Source of the DNA: Streptomyces sp. NBC_01224
Lineage (GTDB): Bacteria; Actinomycetota; Actinomycetes; Streptomycetales; Streptomycetaceae
NCBI RefSeq assembly: GCF_036002945.1
Contig: NZ_CP108529.1
Coordinates: 372,001 to 436,000 of the forward strand
Direction of reading: 5' to 3'
Length of the DNA stretch: 64,000 bases
In this document: positions 1 to 10,000 of the stretch, one piece after another
How the letters are laid out: each line of letters begins with the position of its first letter
Position numbering within the stretch: the stretch's first letter is position 1
Notes under the pieces: generated by a model
Told to the model about the DNA's origin: nothing
Database searches by the model: none
The model's input: the letters and a program-made list of their open reading frames with translations, nothing else
Translations under genes and position numbers: made by a program

Positions 1-2956
1 GCTGGGCGAGTTCGCGCTCGTAGTCGACGGTGATGGAGCCGTAGTAGTTGACCACCGAGCTACGGGCCGGGGAGATGTGCGCCAGGACCTCGGCGTCCAC
101 CTCGCGGCCGGCGGTACGTAGTTCATCGACGGCCAGGCCCATGTACTCGGTGTGCCAGCAGACCACGCTGTTGGTCACGACGGTCAGGCACCACGCCTGC
201 TCGTTCTGCTGCTCGGGCTGGCGCCGGGCGACCTTGCCCTCACGGGCGTAGTGGAGCTGGCGGCGCAGGGCGTGCAGGGACTCGCCCTTGTTCAGCTGGC
301 GGGCGATCTTGCGGCGGTAGCCCTCCTCCGACAGGTACTTTGCCGCATAGATCGTTCTGCGGATTGCCCCGTACTCCTTGAGCGCGGCGGCCAGCGCGTT
401 CTGCCGGGAGGACGCGGACAGCTTGCCGACGATCAGGGACGCGGTGGCGTGCCCGTACTTCAGCGAGCCCGCCAGACGGAGCAGGTCGTCCCAGTGGTCG
501 GCGACCAGGTTCAGGTTGGCCTTCTTGGTCAGCAGCGGCCCGGCGGTCGGGAAGCGTTCCTCATAGTCGGCCTTCGCGCCCATCCGGTACAGGGTGATTT
601 TGCCCAGGTCGCGGATGCGGGGCGAGAGCTGCTTGCCGACCAGGTCGAAGAGCCCGATGTTGACCAGGGTCACGCCGTGCGTATCGGTCGCGTGCTCGCT
701 GATCGGCAGGTCGGTGGCGTTGCCGAGGATTTCGTCCAGCACGTAGTGGGCCTCGCGGTGGGTGGCCACGATGACCTTGGTGCCGAAGGTGGAGTGCTGG
801 TCGGAGACGTGGGTGTAGGTGGAGATGCCCTCCGAGACGAAGTACTTGTTCAGGTGCCGGGCGGTGATCGACTTGCCCCGGGTGGGGAACCGCTGCCCGT
901 CGGAGGAGGACAGTGTGCCGGAGCCGAACATGGTCGTCATCGGCAGTCTGTGGTGGTAGTTGACCAGGCAGACGTTGGCCTCGCGCAGTGTCTCCTCCCG
1001 GATGTACCACTCCGCGGTCCACGCCAGCACGTCGTACGGGATGCCGCAGGACGCGGCCATCCCGTGCAGTCCGAGGTTGGTGGAGAGCCCGATCAGGCAG
1101 GCGATCAGGTTCCTTTTGAGCTGCGGGGAACGGGCCTGCTTGCCGCTGGCGTGGGTGAAGCAGTCCAGGTACCCGGTGTGCCGGTCCATCTCCACCAGCA
1201 GCGAGGCGATCGGCACGTTCGGCAGCATCTTCTCCAGCTCGCCGTGCAGCTCCTCGGCCTCGGACGGGATGTCCTCCGCCGTCAGCGGCGAGATCACCAG
1301 CTCACCGGCATCGTTGAGGCGCACGGGTCCGTTGCCATGCTTGAGGACCCCCTCCAGGTCGGCGAGGGACTCGTCAAGTTCTTCCATCACCAGCGGCAGG
1401 GCCTCGGAGAAGTCGGGGCTCTTGCCGACCAGGCGGCAGAACTCCGCCCGGTGCGTCTCCCACTGGGCGGGCTTGAACAGGTAGGCGGCGGGGTTGTCGT
1501 AGCGACGGGAACCCGGCACGTACACGTCCCCCGACCGCAGGCCGTCGCGCAGCGCGAGCAGCGTGCACAGCTCCCAGTAGTGCCGGTAGGCGGTCGCATC
1601 ACCCTTCGCCGCGGCCTCATCCAGGTAGCCCTGCCACCGGGTCGGCACGAACAGCGCGGGGGCGCCTTCGGGGACATTGCGGGCGCCGGTGGCGTTCAGC
1701 TCCCGCAAGATCTCCAGGGCCTCGATCAGCGGCTTCGCCTCGGTGCCGCCTCTGAACCGCACCGTTTCCAGGACCTTCGGGGCGAACTGTCGGATGTAGG
1801 TGTAGGAGCCGTCGAGTAGCGCCAGGTGCCCGTGGTCGCGCGGCAGCCGCACGGTGGCCCCGGCGTGCGCGGCCCGCAGTCGGCTCATGCCGATCTCCCC
1901 GCGCAGCAGCGTCCCGACCTCCTCGTCCGGGATACCCGTGTCCGCGAGGACGGGCAGGATCTCGTCCAGCAGGGCGAGCCGGTCCTCCGACCGCTTGGCC
2001 CGCTCGGCGAGCACCTCGCGCAGCTTGATCTTCGCCCGCGACTCCGAGCCAGACAGGGTCTGGTCGAAGAGCTGCACCACAGAGTCCAGGACATCGACCG
2101 CGGGCTGCGCCAGCAGCGTGAGCAGGATCGGGTGACGCCGGTTGGGCTCGCGCCGCACAAGAGCCTGCGCCGTCAGACGGCGGCCGATCTGAGCCAGGTA
2201 ACGGCGGCGTTCGGCGGGCAACGCGGACAGATCCAGTGCGTCGGCGCCCAGCCCCCGCAGGAACAGCAGCTTCTCGACCTCACCCTTCACGCTCGCCGGC
2301 GACCCCTGCACCGGACCCGTCACCATCCAGTGCAACCGCGTCGAGCCCAGCGCCGGCTCGACCACCAGCAACCCGTCCAGCCCCCGCACCTGCTCGCCGG
2401 TGAGCAGGTGGGCCACCCGGCCGTGGGTCTCCTTCTCCGCGGCCTTGCGCGCGCTGGCGACCTTCTCCAGCAGCGAGACGACACCCGGCCGGATCACCTT
2501 CACCGAGCGAAGGTACTCACACCCCAGCCGGAACAGCAGGCTTGGGGAGTCGTGTTCCATCGCGCGGGCCAGCAGGAACTCGTCCAGCGCTTTGAACTCG
2601 ATCGCTTTCGCGGGCTTCCGCGACAGGTACTCGGCAATCTCCCGCAAGTGATCCGTGCGGGTCTGCCCACGCTCTCCGTAGCCCGCCAAGCCGGCGACGG
2701 AGACCCCGAGCTGCCTCGCCAGACGCCCCACCGCCGCAGGCGGCGCGGAGGGGACGTCGTCGGGAACGAACCCCAGCCAGGGCAGAGTCGAGAGCTGAAC
2801 GGCGGCACCGAGTACGTTCTGGGCCCGGCGGAACTTGCTGAGGAACGCCTGATCGGCCGAGGTGAGCGTGAAGTAGCGGATCAGCTCGTCCTTGCCGATC
2901 GCGGGGAAGGACCGTAAGCCCTCCAGCTCCTCATCAGAAAACACCCGCGTGGCCAT
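1..2956 (-). CDS. tnpA: Tn3-family transposase TnpA (3' end cut by window edge)
   Basis: Translating the complement from the ATG at 2956 gives 985 uninterrupted codons that run off the left edge. Tn3-type TnpA proteins are about 990-1000 residues, so only a few C-terminal residues are missing. The protein should catalyse replicative transposition by cleaving and joining the 38-bp-type ends. The DDE residues are recognisable: Asp in SSSDGQRF (about residue 684), Asp in ATDTHGVT (about 762) and Glu in NKGESLHAL (about 892). A conserved HVSDQHSTFG segment also matches the family. The N-terminal half carries the usual MATRVFSDEELEGL opening. No resolvase or res site lies within the window, and I could not identify a terminal inverted repeat upstream of the gene. 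The reading frame looks intact, so the element may be active. Confidence 0.93.
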   Translation of the reverse strand, partial: MATRVFSDEELEGLRSFPAIGKDELIRYFTLTSADQAFLSKFRRAQNVLGAAVQLSTLPWLGFVPDDVPSAPPAAVGRLARQLGVSVAGLAGYGERGQTRTDHLREIAEYLSRKPAKAIEFKALDEFLLARAMEHDSPSLLFRLGCEYLRSVKVIRPGVVSLLEKVASARKAAEKETHGRVAHLLTGEQVRGLDGLLVVEPALGSTRLHWMVTGPVQGSPASVKGEVEKLLFLRGLGADALDLSALPAERRRYLAQIGRRLTAQALVRREPNRRHPILLTLLAQPAVDVLDSVVQLFDQTLSGSESRAKIKLREVLAERAKRSEDRLALLDEILPVLADTGIPDEEVGTLLRGEIGMSRLRAAHAGATVRLPRDHGHLALLDGSYTYIRQFAPKVLETVRFRGGTEAKPLIEALEILRELNATGARNVPEGAPALFVPTRWQGYLDEAAAKGDATAYRHYWELCTLLALRDGLRSGDVYVPGSRRYDNPAAYLFKPAQWETHRAEFCRLVGKSPDFSEALPLVMEELDESLADLEGVLKHGNGPVRLNDAGELVISPLTAEDIPSEAEELHGELEKMLPNVPIASLLVEMDRHTGYLDCFTHASGKQARSPQLKRNLIACLIGLSTNLGLHGMAASCGIPYDVLAWTAEWYIREETLREANVCLVNYHHRLPMTTMFGSGTLSSSDGQRFPTRGKSITARHLNKYFVSEGISTYTHVSDQHSTFGTKVIVATHREAHYVLDEILGNATDLPISEHATDTHGVTLVNIGLFDLVGKQLSPRIRDLGKITLYRMGAKADYEERFPTAGPLLTKKANLNLVADHWDDLLRLAGSLKYGHATASLIVGKLSASSRQNALAAALKEYGAIRRTIYAAKYLSEEGYRRKIARQLNKGESLHALRRQLHYAREGKVARRQPEQQNEQAWCLTVVTNSVVCWHTEYMGLAVDELRTAGREVDAEVLAHISPARSSVVNYYGSITVDYERELAQ

Positions 2957-3381
2957 CGGCCCCTCCCGCCCCATTCGATCAGCACAGTCGGGCACCACCG
3001 ATACCCGGCCGGGAGGCGCGGGCAGACGAAAACCCCCGAACTGGCGGCGCCAGGGCGGGGTTGCTCTACTCTCCCGCGCTCGTGACGCGAGCTGGTCCCT
3101 CATCGCACAGGTTCACCATGGTCGGATCGGCCTTGATCTGCTTCGAGCACCGCACCGAGCACCGCGGCCGACAGCTCATCCGGCTACTCCTCGGACTCGA
3201 ATCAGGCCAGATCAGGAGCCGCTGCACGGCATAGCGTTGTTTTTTCGGCGAGAACTACTTGGACCCCAGGAGGAGGTGCCCGCTCGATCCTGGCGGCTTC
3301 ATTGACACGCTTTAGGGATTGCGCAATCGGGGAACCATTGTGAGGACACACTGAGCGCATTTCGCCAACCAAGGAAGACTC
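2957..3381. other. Intergenic region between TnpA and the two-TM protein
   Basis: These 425 bases hold no gene I can support. This is where the other transposon end or a res site might lie, but I see no convincing GGGG...TAAG-type terminal repeat. A perfect 12-bp palindrome, GATTGCGCAATC, sits at 3317-3328, about 55 bases before the downstream GTG start. A TTGACA hexamer at 3302-3307 precedes it without a good -10 box. The palindrome could be an operator for the downstream gene, but this is inference only. Confidence 0.4.
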
Positions 3382-4146
3382 GTGGACCGTCCGAATCACC
3401 TACAGGCAGAAGACCTGCCCTCGTTCGAGCGCATCCTGGATCACGCACTGAACTCCCCCGCGATCCAGAACGAGAGGCGCCGCACTCCCAGGCCTCTCAA
3501 CAATGAACAACTGCGCACCCGGGCACTCGGCGCGCGCACCGCCATCGCCGCCTCGGCCGCTGCCGAATACCGCGCATACCGTCAGATGCTCGCAGCCTCG
3601 GCCCCATCGGGCGCGGCGCTTCGTCGTGCACGGCGCGAGTCCGACGGCGCGGCAGCCAACACAAGCAGCACGCTGCATGCGGTGGCCGTTCTGGTACCGG
3701 GGCTGTCCGCCACGGCTGCCGCGGTCTTCGGCTTGATCGGCTTCGCGTTTCGGGCTGTTGACAGGCACTCACATCTCGCCGACGTCATGCTCCTCGCCGG
3801 TCTGGCTGCGACAGGGGTCGCGGTAGTGACTGTGCTGGCCGGTCTCGTCTGGATGCTGGTGGCAGCGGCGCGCAACCGCTCGACGGCCGGTGGTACGGAT
3901 CCCGAGGTGGACCACGCGCGTGACGCGTGGCAGGAGGCACTGCTCGAACGCGGGATTCTGCCCTTCCTGTCCAACTCGCTGCAGGTCGTGAGCCCTGAGG
4001 ACGCCGACCATCCGGATATGACGGACACATCACGTGCGGCAGGCGGCGCGAAGGGGGTTCCGGAGCCGCGCAGGCGGCCGGGTTTCAGTGCTCCCGACTT
4101 TTCGAGTCCCGACTTCACTGGCCCTGAGCTACCTGGAGCGGACTGA
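3382..4146 (+). CDS. Hypothetical two-TM membrane protein
   Basis: Translation gives 254 residues from a GTG start preceded by GGAAGA at a good spacing. I do not recognise the family. The first ~95 residues are soluble and rich in Arg and Ala. Two hydrophobic stretches follow (about residues 100-128 and 132-160), giving a hairpin in the membrane with both ends probably cytoplasmic. The remainder is acidic and Pro-rich, with a short repeat near the C-terminus (APDFSSPDFTGPE). It may be a membrane-anchored regulator or a passenger next to the transposon. No partner gene suggests a role. The next gene in this direction lies 700 bases away, so it is probably monocistronic. Confidence 0.6.
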   Translation: MDRPNHLQAEDLPSFERILDHALNSPAIQNERRRTPRPLNNEQLRTRALGARTAIAASAAAEYRAYRQMLAASAPSGAALRRARRESDGAAANTSSTLHAVAVLVPGLSATAAAVFGLIGFAFRAVDRHSHLADVMLLAGLAATGVAVVTVLAGLVWMLVAAARNRSTAGGTDPEVDHARDAWQEALLERGILPFLSNSLQVVSPEDADHPDMTDTSRAAGGAKGVPEPRRRPGFSAPDFSSPDFTGPELPGAD

Positions 4147-4379
4147 TCACATCGGGACGATGCCCGACCCGCCGCTCATCGTGCCGCGCTCCTCCCGGCG
4201 AGATGCGCCGCCTCCGCCTGCACGGGCCGCCCGAGAACATCCGGGCCGGCCGTCGCGATGACATCCACCCGATCCGCCGAGTCAAGGTGGAGCAGCAGAC
4301 CCACCATGGGTGAACCTCTCAGTACCAGCCGTGCCACTGCCCGCCCACAGTTGTCGATCCTGGGGTCGGGGTCGGCAAG

Positions 4380-4530
4380 GTGACCGAAGTGGTCCTGCTG
4401 CTCCTCGCCCTCGCCCTGACCCTTGCATGTGCGGTGTTCGTCGCGGCCGAATTCTCCCTGACCACGATCTAGCGCAGCGAGCTGGAACGCGCCGCCGAAG
4501 CCGGCTGGCGGGAGCGCAAGTGCGCGATCA
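4380..4530 (+). pseudogene. Relic of CNNM/CorC-type hemolysin-family membrane protein (N-terminus only)
   Basis: From GTG 4380 the frame reads TEVVLLLLALALTLACAVF then VAAEFSLTTI, closely matching the first membrane segment of actinobacterial hemolysin-family (CNNM plus CBS domain) transporters. A TAG at 4470-4472 replaces what is normally a GAG codon before RSELERAAEAG. About ten codons later similarity stops. The intact family protein is over 400 residues, so this is a short 5' relic ended by an amber mutation and a deletion. Confidence 0.7.
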
Positions 4531-4811
4531 CGGCATCGTCGCTCTTGCCCCGGTCGATCGCGTCGAGGATCGCCTCAGCGGTGAAGGCGGGCCCCGTGGT
4601 GTCCGCTTCGGCGATGACGTGCCGGGCGGGCCAGGGGCGGTCGGTCTGCGAGACCGCGATGTCCAGGACACAAGAGACGGGGCACCCGCCCCTACTTGGA
4701 GTGAGACGAACACAGGGCAGACCTTCTGTGGGTGACGCCCCTGCTTCCCATCAGCGACTGGTGCTCCCGAATGCCTCTCACCCCAGTGACCCACAGGCGG
4801 CACACCGGACG

Positions 4812-4849
4812 CCGACAATAAATCTTGTCTTGACAAAATTCTTTGTCGG
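4812..4849 (+). promoter_or_regulatory. Double-palindrome operator overlapping the arsR-like promoter
   Basis: Two perfect inverted repeats of the form GACAA-N6-TTGTC lie in tandem at 4814-4829 and 4832-4847, separated by TT. The outer edges extend the symmetry to CCGACAA...TTGTCGG. A consensus -35 TTGACA (4830-4835) is embedded at the centre. A 17-base spacer leads to GATTCT (4853-4858), a weak -10, only six bases before the GTG start at 4865. Binding of the adjacent ArsR-type protein here would block RNA polymerase, so autorepression is likely. The close -10/start spacing suggests a leaderless transcript. Confidence 0.7.
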
Positions 4850-4864
4850 AAGGATTCTGGAACG

Positions 4865-5539
4865 GTGCTGGACGTCGCTGTGATCGAAGAACCCGCCGCG
4901 GCCGAGGCGTCTCTGGACCCGATACGGTCCCGGATCCTCGCCGCCCTGGCCGAGCCCGGCTCGGCCGCCATGCTGGCCGTCCGCCTGGGGCTGCCCCGGC
5001 AGAAGGTCAACTACCACCTGAAGGAGCTGGAGCGTCACGGGCTGGTCGAGCTCGCCGAGGAGCGGCGCAAGGGCAACGTCACCGAGCGGGTGTACCGCGC
5101 CACCGCCGCTTCCTATGTGATCTCCCCCAGCGCCTTGGCCGCCGTCAGCCCGGACCCCACCCGGTCTCCCGACCGGCTCTCCGCCCACTGGCTGCTGGCG
5201 CTGGGAGCCCGGCTGGTGCAGGAGGTCGGGGCGCTGCTGACCGGCGCGGCCCGAGTTCGGCGACGGGTCGCCACCTTCGGCATCGACGCCGAGGTGCGGT
5301 TCGCCTCCGCGGCCGACCGGACGGCCTTCGCCGATGAACTGGCCCAGGCGGTGGCGACCCTCGTCGGCCGCTACCACGATGAGGCCGCCCCAGAAGGCCG
5401 GAGCCATCGAGTGATCGTCGGGCTCCACCAGATCCCCTCACCGCAGCCCGGCCCTGACGCGAACGCGGCCGGCCCGCAGCAGCAGTCCGGGGGGACGCAC
5501 GAGACCGAACCCGAAGCAGGACAGGACAACGCACCATGA
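4865..5539 (+). CDS. ArsR-family winged-helix transcriptional regulator
   Basis: The product is 224 residues from GTG 4865. Residues ~18-85 form an ArsR-like winged helix: PIRSRILAALAEPGSAAML, then LPRQKVNYHLKELERHGLV, then a wing with ERRKGNVTERVYRA. The C-terminal half is an Ala/Arg-rich effector-type domain, and no metal-binding Cys cluster is visible, so it is probably not a metal sensor. The stop overlaps the next start (ATGA, 5536-5539), so it is co-transcribed with the SRPBCC gene. This ArsR plus SRPBCC plus DHFR-like arrangement is common in actinomycetes. The tandem palindrome directly upstream is the obvious autoregulatory site. Confidence 0.88.
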   Translation: MLDVAVIEEPAAAEASLDPIRSRILAALAEPGSAAMLAVRLGLPRQKVNYHLKELERHGLVELAEERRKGNVTERVYRATAASYVISPSALAAVSPDPTRSPDRLSAHWLLALGARLVQEVGALLTGAARVRRRVATFGIDAEVRFASAADRTAFADELAQAVATLVGRYHDEAAPEGRSHRVIVGLHQIPSPQPGPDANAAGPQQQSGGTHETEPEAGQDNAP

Positions 5540-6273
5540 CGCACCCGTTCGAGATCGAGCTGGAAACAACCCTGCCGACGGGCCCGGAACAGGTCTGGGA
5601 AGCGATCGCCACGGGACCAGGGATCGACTCCTGGTTCATGGGCCGCAACGAGGTGGAGCCACGCGAGGGCGGGGCCGCGGCCATGGAAACCGGGGGCCAC
5701 CGGGAGGAGGCGGTGGTCACGGCCTACGAGCCCGGCAAACGCTTCGCGACCCGCACGGCCACCGCCGAGGACGGCCGGTTCATGGCCTTCGAGTACCTGA
5801 TCGAGGGGCGGGACGGCGGCAGCACCGTGCTCCGCGTCGTCCACAGCGGCCTGCTCGGCGACGACTGGCAGGACGAGTACGACGCCCTGCGCCGCGGCTG
5901 GCCCTTCCACCTCCACACGCTCCGGGAATACCTGACGCACTTCCCCGGACGCACCGGCGTTCCCGTCTTCGCCCTGGCGCCGACCGGCGGGAGATCGGCG
6001 CTGGAGGTGCGGGCGGCACTCGGCCGAGGGCTGTCGCTGCCGAGCCCGATCCCCGTGGGCTCGCAAGTACACGCCGCGCCGGCTGGTCTGCCGCCACTGG
6101 ATGGCGAAGTGGTCTGGTCCGACGACGAGCGCATGGAGCTCCGCACCGCCGACGGGATCTACACCTTCCACCACGGCTCCGGCATGGCGCTGATGTTCCA
6201 CCACCTGTTCGGCCCGGACACGGACGGCGCCGAGGCCGCCTGGCAGCGGTGGCTGACCGGACTCCTCAGCTGA
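5536..6273 (+). CDS. SRPBCC (AHSA1-type) domain protein
   Basis: The product is 245 residues. Residues ~1-145 form an SRPBCC/AHSA1 START-like domain: FEIELETTLPTGPEQVWEAI, then DSWFMG, ETGGHREEAVVTAYEPGKRF and the closing helix GWPFHLHTLREYLTHF. These domains make a hydrophobic ligand pocket. The C-terminal ~95 residues are a second segment found in some actinobacterial members, with HHGSGMALMFHHLFG near the end. The start overlaps the arsR-like stop by four bases, so translation is coupled. The physiological ligand is unknown; the linked regulator suggests induction by a small molecule. Confidence 0.85.
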   Translation: MTHPFEIELETTLPTGPEQVWEAIATGPGIDSWFMGRNEVEPREGGAAAMETGGHREEAVVTAYEPGKRFATRTATAEDGRFMAFEYLIEGRDGGSTVLRVVHSGLLGDDWQDEYDALRRGWPFHLHTLREYLTHFPGRTGVPVFALAPTGGRSALEVRAALGRGLSLPSPIPVGSQVHAAPAGLPPLDGEVVWSDDERMELRTADGIYTFHHGSGMALMFHHLFGPDTDGAEAAWQRWLTGLLS

Positions 6274-6451
6274 CCTCCGCGAGCCGCTCAGAACGCCCGT
6301 CCGCACGACGTGTGCCAGATCCCGGTGCAACCGGAAAAGCTGCCTGATGCGGCGCTCCGGGATCCATCATCACTAGATCTCTGCCGTCTCGAACACGACC
6401 GAAGCGGCAGCAAGCAACCGAAAACCGAACACGAGACACCAAGGAAATCTC

Positions 6452-7024
6452 ATGCGTACCCTGATCAGCACCGCCTTCATCTCGCTTGACGGCGTAGTGG
6501 AGGGCCCCGGCGGCGAACCGGGCTACCGAAACTCTGGATGGACCTTCAAGGACGTCGAGTTCCTCCCCGAGGCGTTCGAAATCAAGGGACGGGAGCAGAA
6601 GGAATCCACCGCGATCCTCATGGGCCGGGTCAGCTACGAGGCGTTCAGCCCGGTGTGGCCGGACATGGAGGAATTCGCCGACTACAAGTCGATGCCGAAG
6701 TACGTCGTCTCCACCACCCTCACCGACGACGACCTTGTCTCGAACTGGGGCGAGACCACCATCCTGCGCTCGCTCGACGAGGTGGCCGCGCTGAAGGAAA
6801 CCGAGGGAGGCCCGATCATCATCCACGGCAGCGCCTCCCTCAACCACGCCCTGTCCGACGCGGGCCTGATCGATCGCTACCACCTGCTCGTCTTCCCGCT
6901 GTTGCTCGGCGCCGGCAAGCGCCTGTTCAGCACCACGGACAAGGACACCCAGAAGCTGAAGCTGGTCGAGTACGAGGCGTACTCCAACGGCCTGCAGAAG
7001 AACGTCTTCGACGTCGTCCGCTGA
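6452..7024 (+). CDS. Dihydrofolate reductase-family protein (RibD C-terminal-like)
   Basis: The product is 190 residues, the usual length of small DHFR/RibD-C-like reductases of actinomycetes. Typical features are TLISTAFISLDGVVEGPGG at the N-terminus, ILMGRVSYEAF, PKYVVSTTL, GPIIIHGSASLNHAL and LLVFPLLLGAGKRLF. The family binds NADPH; real substrates are mostly unknown and true folate reductase activity should not be assumed. AAGGAAATCTC precedes the ATG. It lies 178 bases after the SRPBCC gene and may be read from the same promoter. A small inverted repeat (GTCTCG / CGAGAC) flanks the gap just before it. Confidence 0.9.
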   Translation: MRTLISTAFISLDGVVEGPGGEPGYRNSGWTFKDVEFLPEAFEIKGREQKESTAILMGRVSYEAFSPVWPDMEEFADYKSMPKYVVSTTLTDDDLVSNWGETTILRSLDEVAALKETEGGPIIIHGSASLNHALSDAGLIDRYHLLVFPLLLGAGKRLFSTTDKDTQKLKLVEYEAYSNGLQKNVFDVVR

Positions 7025-10000
7025 CAAGGCTTTGACTCTCGCCCTGCCGTCGCCTCCTCATACGCGACACTCGCGGAGACACTCGCTCGGTGCCCAGGTC
7101 GACGGCGAGGTTCTTGAGGGCGGCCCCCAGCTTGGGCAGCAGGTCGCGCTGCGCGTCCACCAGCTGCCGGTACTGGCGGACCGTCTCCTGCCCGACGATG
7201 ATGGCGTCAGGGGTCCTGCCGAGTTCCGCGAGCAGGAACGCGTAATTGGCCAGGGACTGGGCGAAGCTCGGCCCGTGGGTGGCGGGCTCCGCTGCCGCAA
7301 GGGACCGGAACGCGGCGACGGCCTCCGCAGCCGTCGCAACCGCCCGATCCCCGCGCCTCAGGTCTGCGAGCGTCGCGGCATAGTCGTTCAGAGTGGTGGC
7401 AAGCAAGGGCAGATATCCGTCGGGGGCATCGACTGCGAGCCTGCGGTAGACGGCAATTGCTTCCCGCTGGTGTTCGGCGGCCTCCTTGATGCGGCCGGCG
7501 ATCACCAGCCTCGACGCATGGTTGTTGAGAGCAGCGGCGAAATACGGCAGATGGATGTCGGCCGCCTTGCGTTCGAGCCCTCGGTACAACTCCACGGACT
7601 TCTTGGACGCGTCGATGGCCTCCGTCAGCCGGCCAAGGTCCGCCAGCCAGGCGCCGAGGTTGTTGAGGCAGCCGGCGAGCGCCTCGGTATAGGCGGGGAC
7701 ATCCGGGTTCGCCTCGATGAGTGCACGGTACGCGGCGCATGCTTCGGCGAGCACGGCGATCGCCTGGTCAGCACGGCCTGCGCCGGCGAGCTGGGCGCCG
7801 AGTTCATGCAGGACGGTCGCGAGGTCTGCCAGGTGGACGTCGGGGCTCGCCGCTGCCAGTTCGCGGTGGAGGGCCACTGCTTCGCGCCTGGCCTTGAGGG
7901 CCGGTGTGCTGCGACCACGCTTCATCAGATGGTCGGCCTGGTTGCGCAGAGCGGTGGCGAATTCGCGTGTGCGGAACTCCGGCTTCTTCTGACGGAGAGA
8001 CCGATAGGCATCGACCGATTCCCCCACGGCCCTCAGTGCTTCTTTCGGCCGACCCGCTGAGGCGAGCAGCACGGCCAGGTCGTTCAGGTAGCCCGCAAGG
8101 GAATCCTCGTAGCTGCCCGGTTCGGTGCGGGCAAGACGGCGATGAATCCTGATGGCCTCCTCCAGGGCGCCCACGGCCTCATCCGTGTGCCCCAGCTCTT
8201 CATGGGCCTGGGAAAGAGTGCAGAGATAGGTGGCGAGGTCGGCCCCGTGAGCGTGGAAATGTTCCCGCAGGAGGACGCGATGGATTTTGACAGCCACGAT
8301 GCTCGTTGCCAGTGCCTCGTCCGATCGGCCCAGCATCCTCAGGGAATTGGAGAGGTTGTTCAGGCTCATGGCGAAGTCGGCTGTGTGGGTACCGGGATGC
8401 AGGCGCTCAAGCTCACGGTAGAGGTCCACGGCCTCTTCGGCGGCGAGCAGTCCCAGGTCGTAGCGTCCCAACTTGCCGAGGAGGACAGCGACGTTGTTGA
8501 GGCTGCCCGCAACCTTGGCCCCATGTATCCGGGGTCGGACCCACTCAAGCTCACGATGGAGGGCGAGTGTCTCCTCGGCCAGGGTCAGAGCGTCTTCTGT
8601 TCGGCCGATTTCATCGAGCACATTGGCAAGGCTGCTCGTGCACATGGCCAGATCGGCGCGATGCACACCCGGAAGGATGCGCTCCAGGTCACGACAGAGG
8701 TTGACGGCTTCCGTGGCAGCGGCCAGCGCGTCAGGGGGGAGTGCGAAGGATAGAGCGCACAGAGCCACTCCCGGACCGCGGCCCGGCGGTCGTACGTCGT
8801 GCCGTCGCGCGGGGCGAGGCCGGGCAGCCGTCCCAGCACGGTGTCTGCCTCGCTCTGGTTCTCCGCACCCATGAGGAGGGCCGCGACCAGCGCCTCGCTC
8901 AGTGTGGCCGACAGCGGCCCCAGCCCGTGCGCGGCCGCGGTGGTCTCCCAGTAGCGGCGTTCGTGGACCAGGAGACGGTCCTCGATCGTCTTGCCACCCG
9001 GGGACACGGGGCTGCCCGAGGCGGCCGGATCGGCGTCGCCCGCGGCGTCTAGCAGATCGGCCAGAGCCGTCATATGGAGCGTGAGAGCGCCTCCGAATCC
9101 GGGTTCATCCAGGTTGGGTGTGGCCAGTCGAGCGGCGACGCCATGCCAGTCGTGGTGGTCCCAGCCCGAAACCCGGGGAAGGTTGCGGGCGAAGCTGTCG
9201 ACTGCCTCCCGGTACGCCAACAGCCGGGAGCTGCCGGCCTCGGGCTCCAGGGCCTCCAGCTCAGCGACGGGCGTGGCATCCAGGACGTCCTCCACGCGGC
9301 TGTCGTGGGTGCCGCTCTGGAGGGCGGTCCACCAGTCGCCGGCCGTGCGTGCCAGGAGAAGAATCTTGAACGCTGTGCTGCCGCTGCCGCCGCGTCGTAA
9401 CGCGGTCTCGATGAGGGACAGGGCCTGTGGACCGCAGGTCTCCGCGTAGTCGACCACGACCAGCACCGGCCGTGCGGCACCAGCCAGTTCTCCGAGGTCG
9501 GCCGGTGGCACCTCGGGCCGCACCCACAGCACGGTGTACTGCCCTGCACCAAGCCGGTCCGCCACGTACTGGGCAAGTCGGGTCTTCCCCTGCCCGCCCG
9601 GGCCATGGACGAGACAGGTGCCGAAGCCGGGCTGTTCTGCCCAGGCCAGCAGTCGACCAACGAGCTGCTCACGTCCGCGGAAGGGCACGATCTGGCGCTG
9701 CGCGTGCAGGAGGCGCGCCAGAGAGGCCAGCGGGGCGTCGGCCAGCAGCGGCGGATGACCGAGTTGCTGCCACTCCGCCGCCTCCAGCGACAAGGCGATC
9801 CCAGGTGCGTATTCCTCCAGCGCCGCCCGGAAGTCCGGGATGCCGAGCAGCAGATAGGCGGGCACTGCTTCGAGGACGCCGTGCGCACGCCCCTGGGGAT
9901 CCGCGGCAATGACGCCCATCAGCAGATCGGCACTGAACAGAGCGCCACCCGAGAGGCCCCCCCCCAGGGGGAAGCCCCGTCCGCACGGGGAGCGGGCGGA

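Larger units (their letters stand above)
4147..4864. other. 718-base region without an intact gene
   Basis: This stretch holds the hemolysin-like relic listed separately, the ArsR operator, and degenerate sequence. On the minus strand around 4510-4670 an open segment reads DIAVSQTDRPWPARHVIAEA and continues for about 30 further residues. It looks protein-like but has no start or neighbours that allow assignment. I see no RNA gene. Confidence 0.4.

Noticed and set aside
152-1819. A 555-codon plus-strand open frame in the first 2 kb
   Set aside because: It is antisense to the Tn3 transposase, whose catalytic motifs are unmistakable.
3000-3100. Possible Tn3 terminal inverted repeat near GGGGTTGCTC or CCCCCGAACT
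   Set aside because: Neither matches the GGGG...TAAG-type 38-bp end in the right orientation, and no second copy is in the window.
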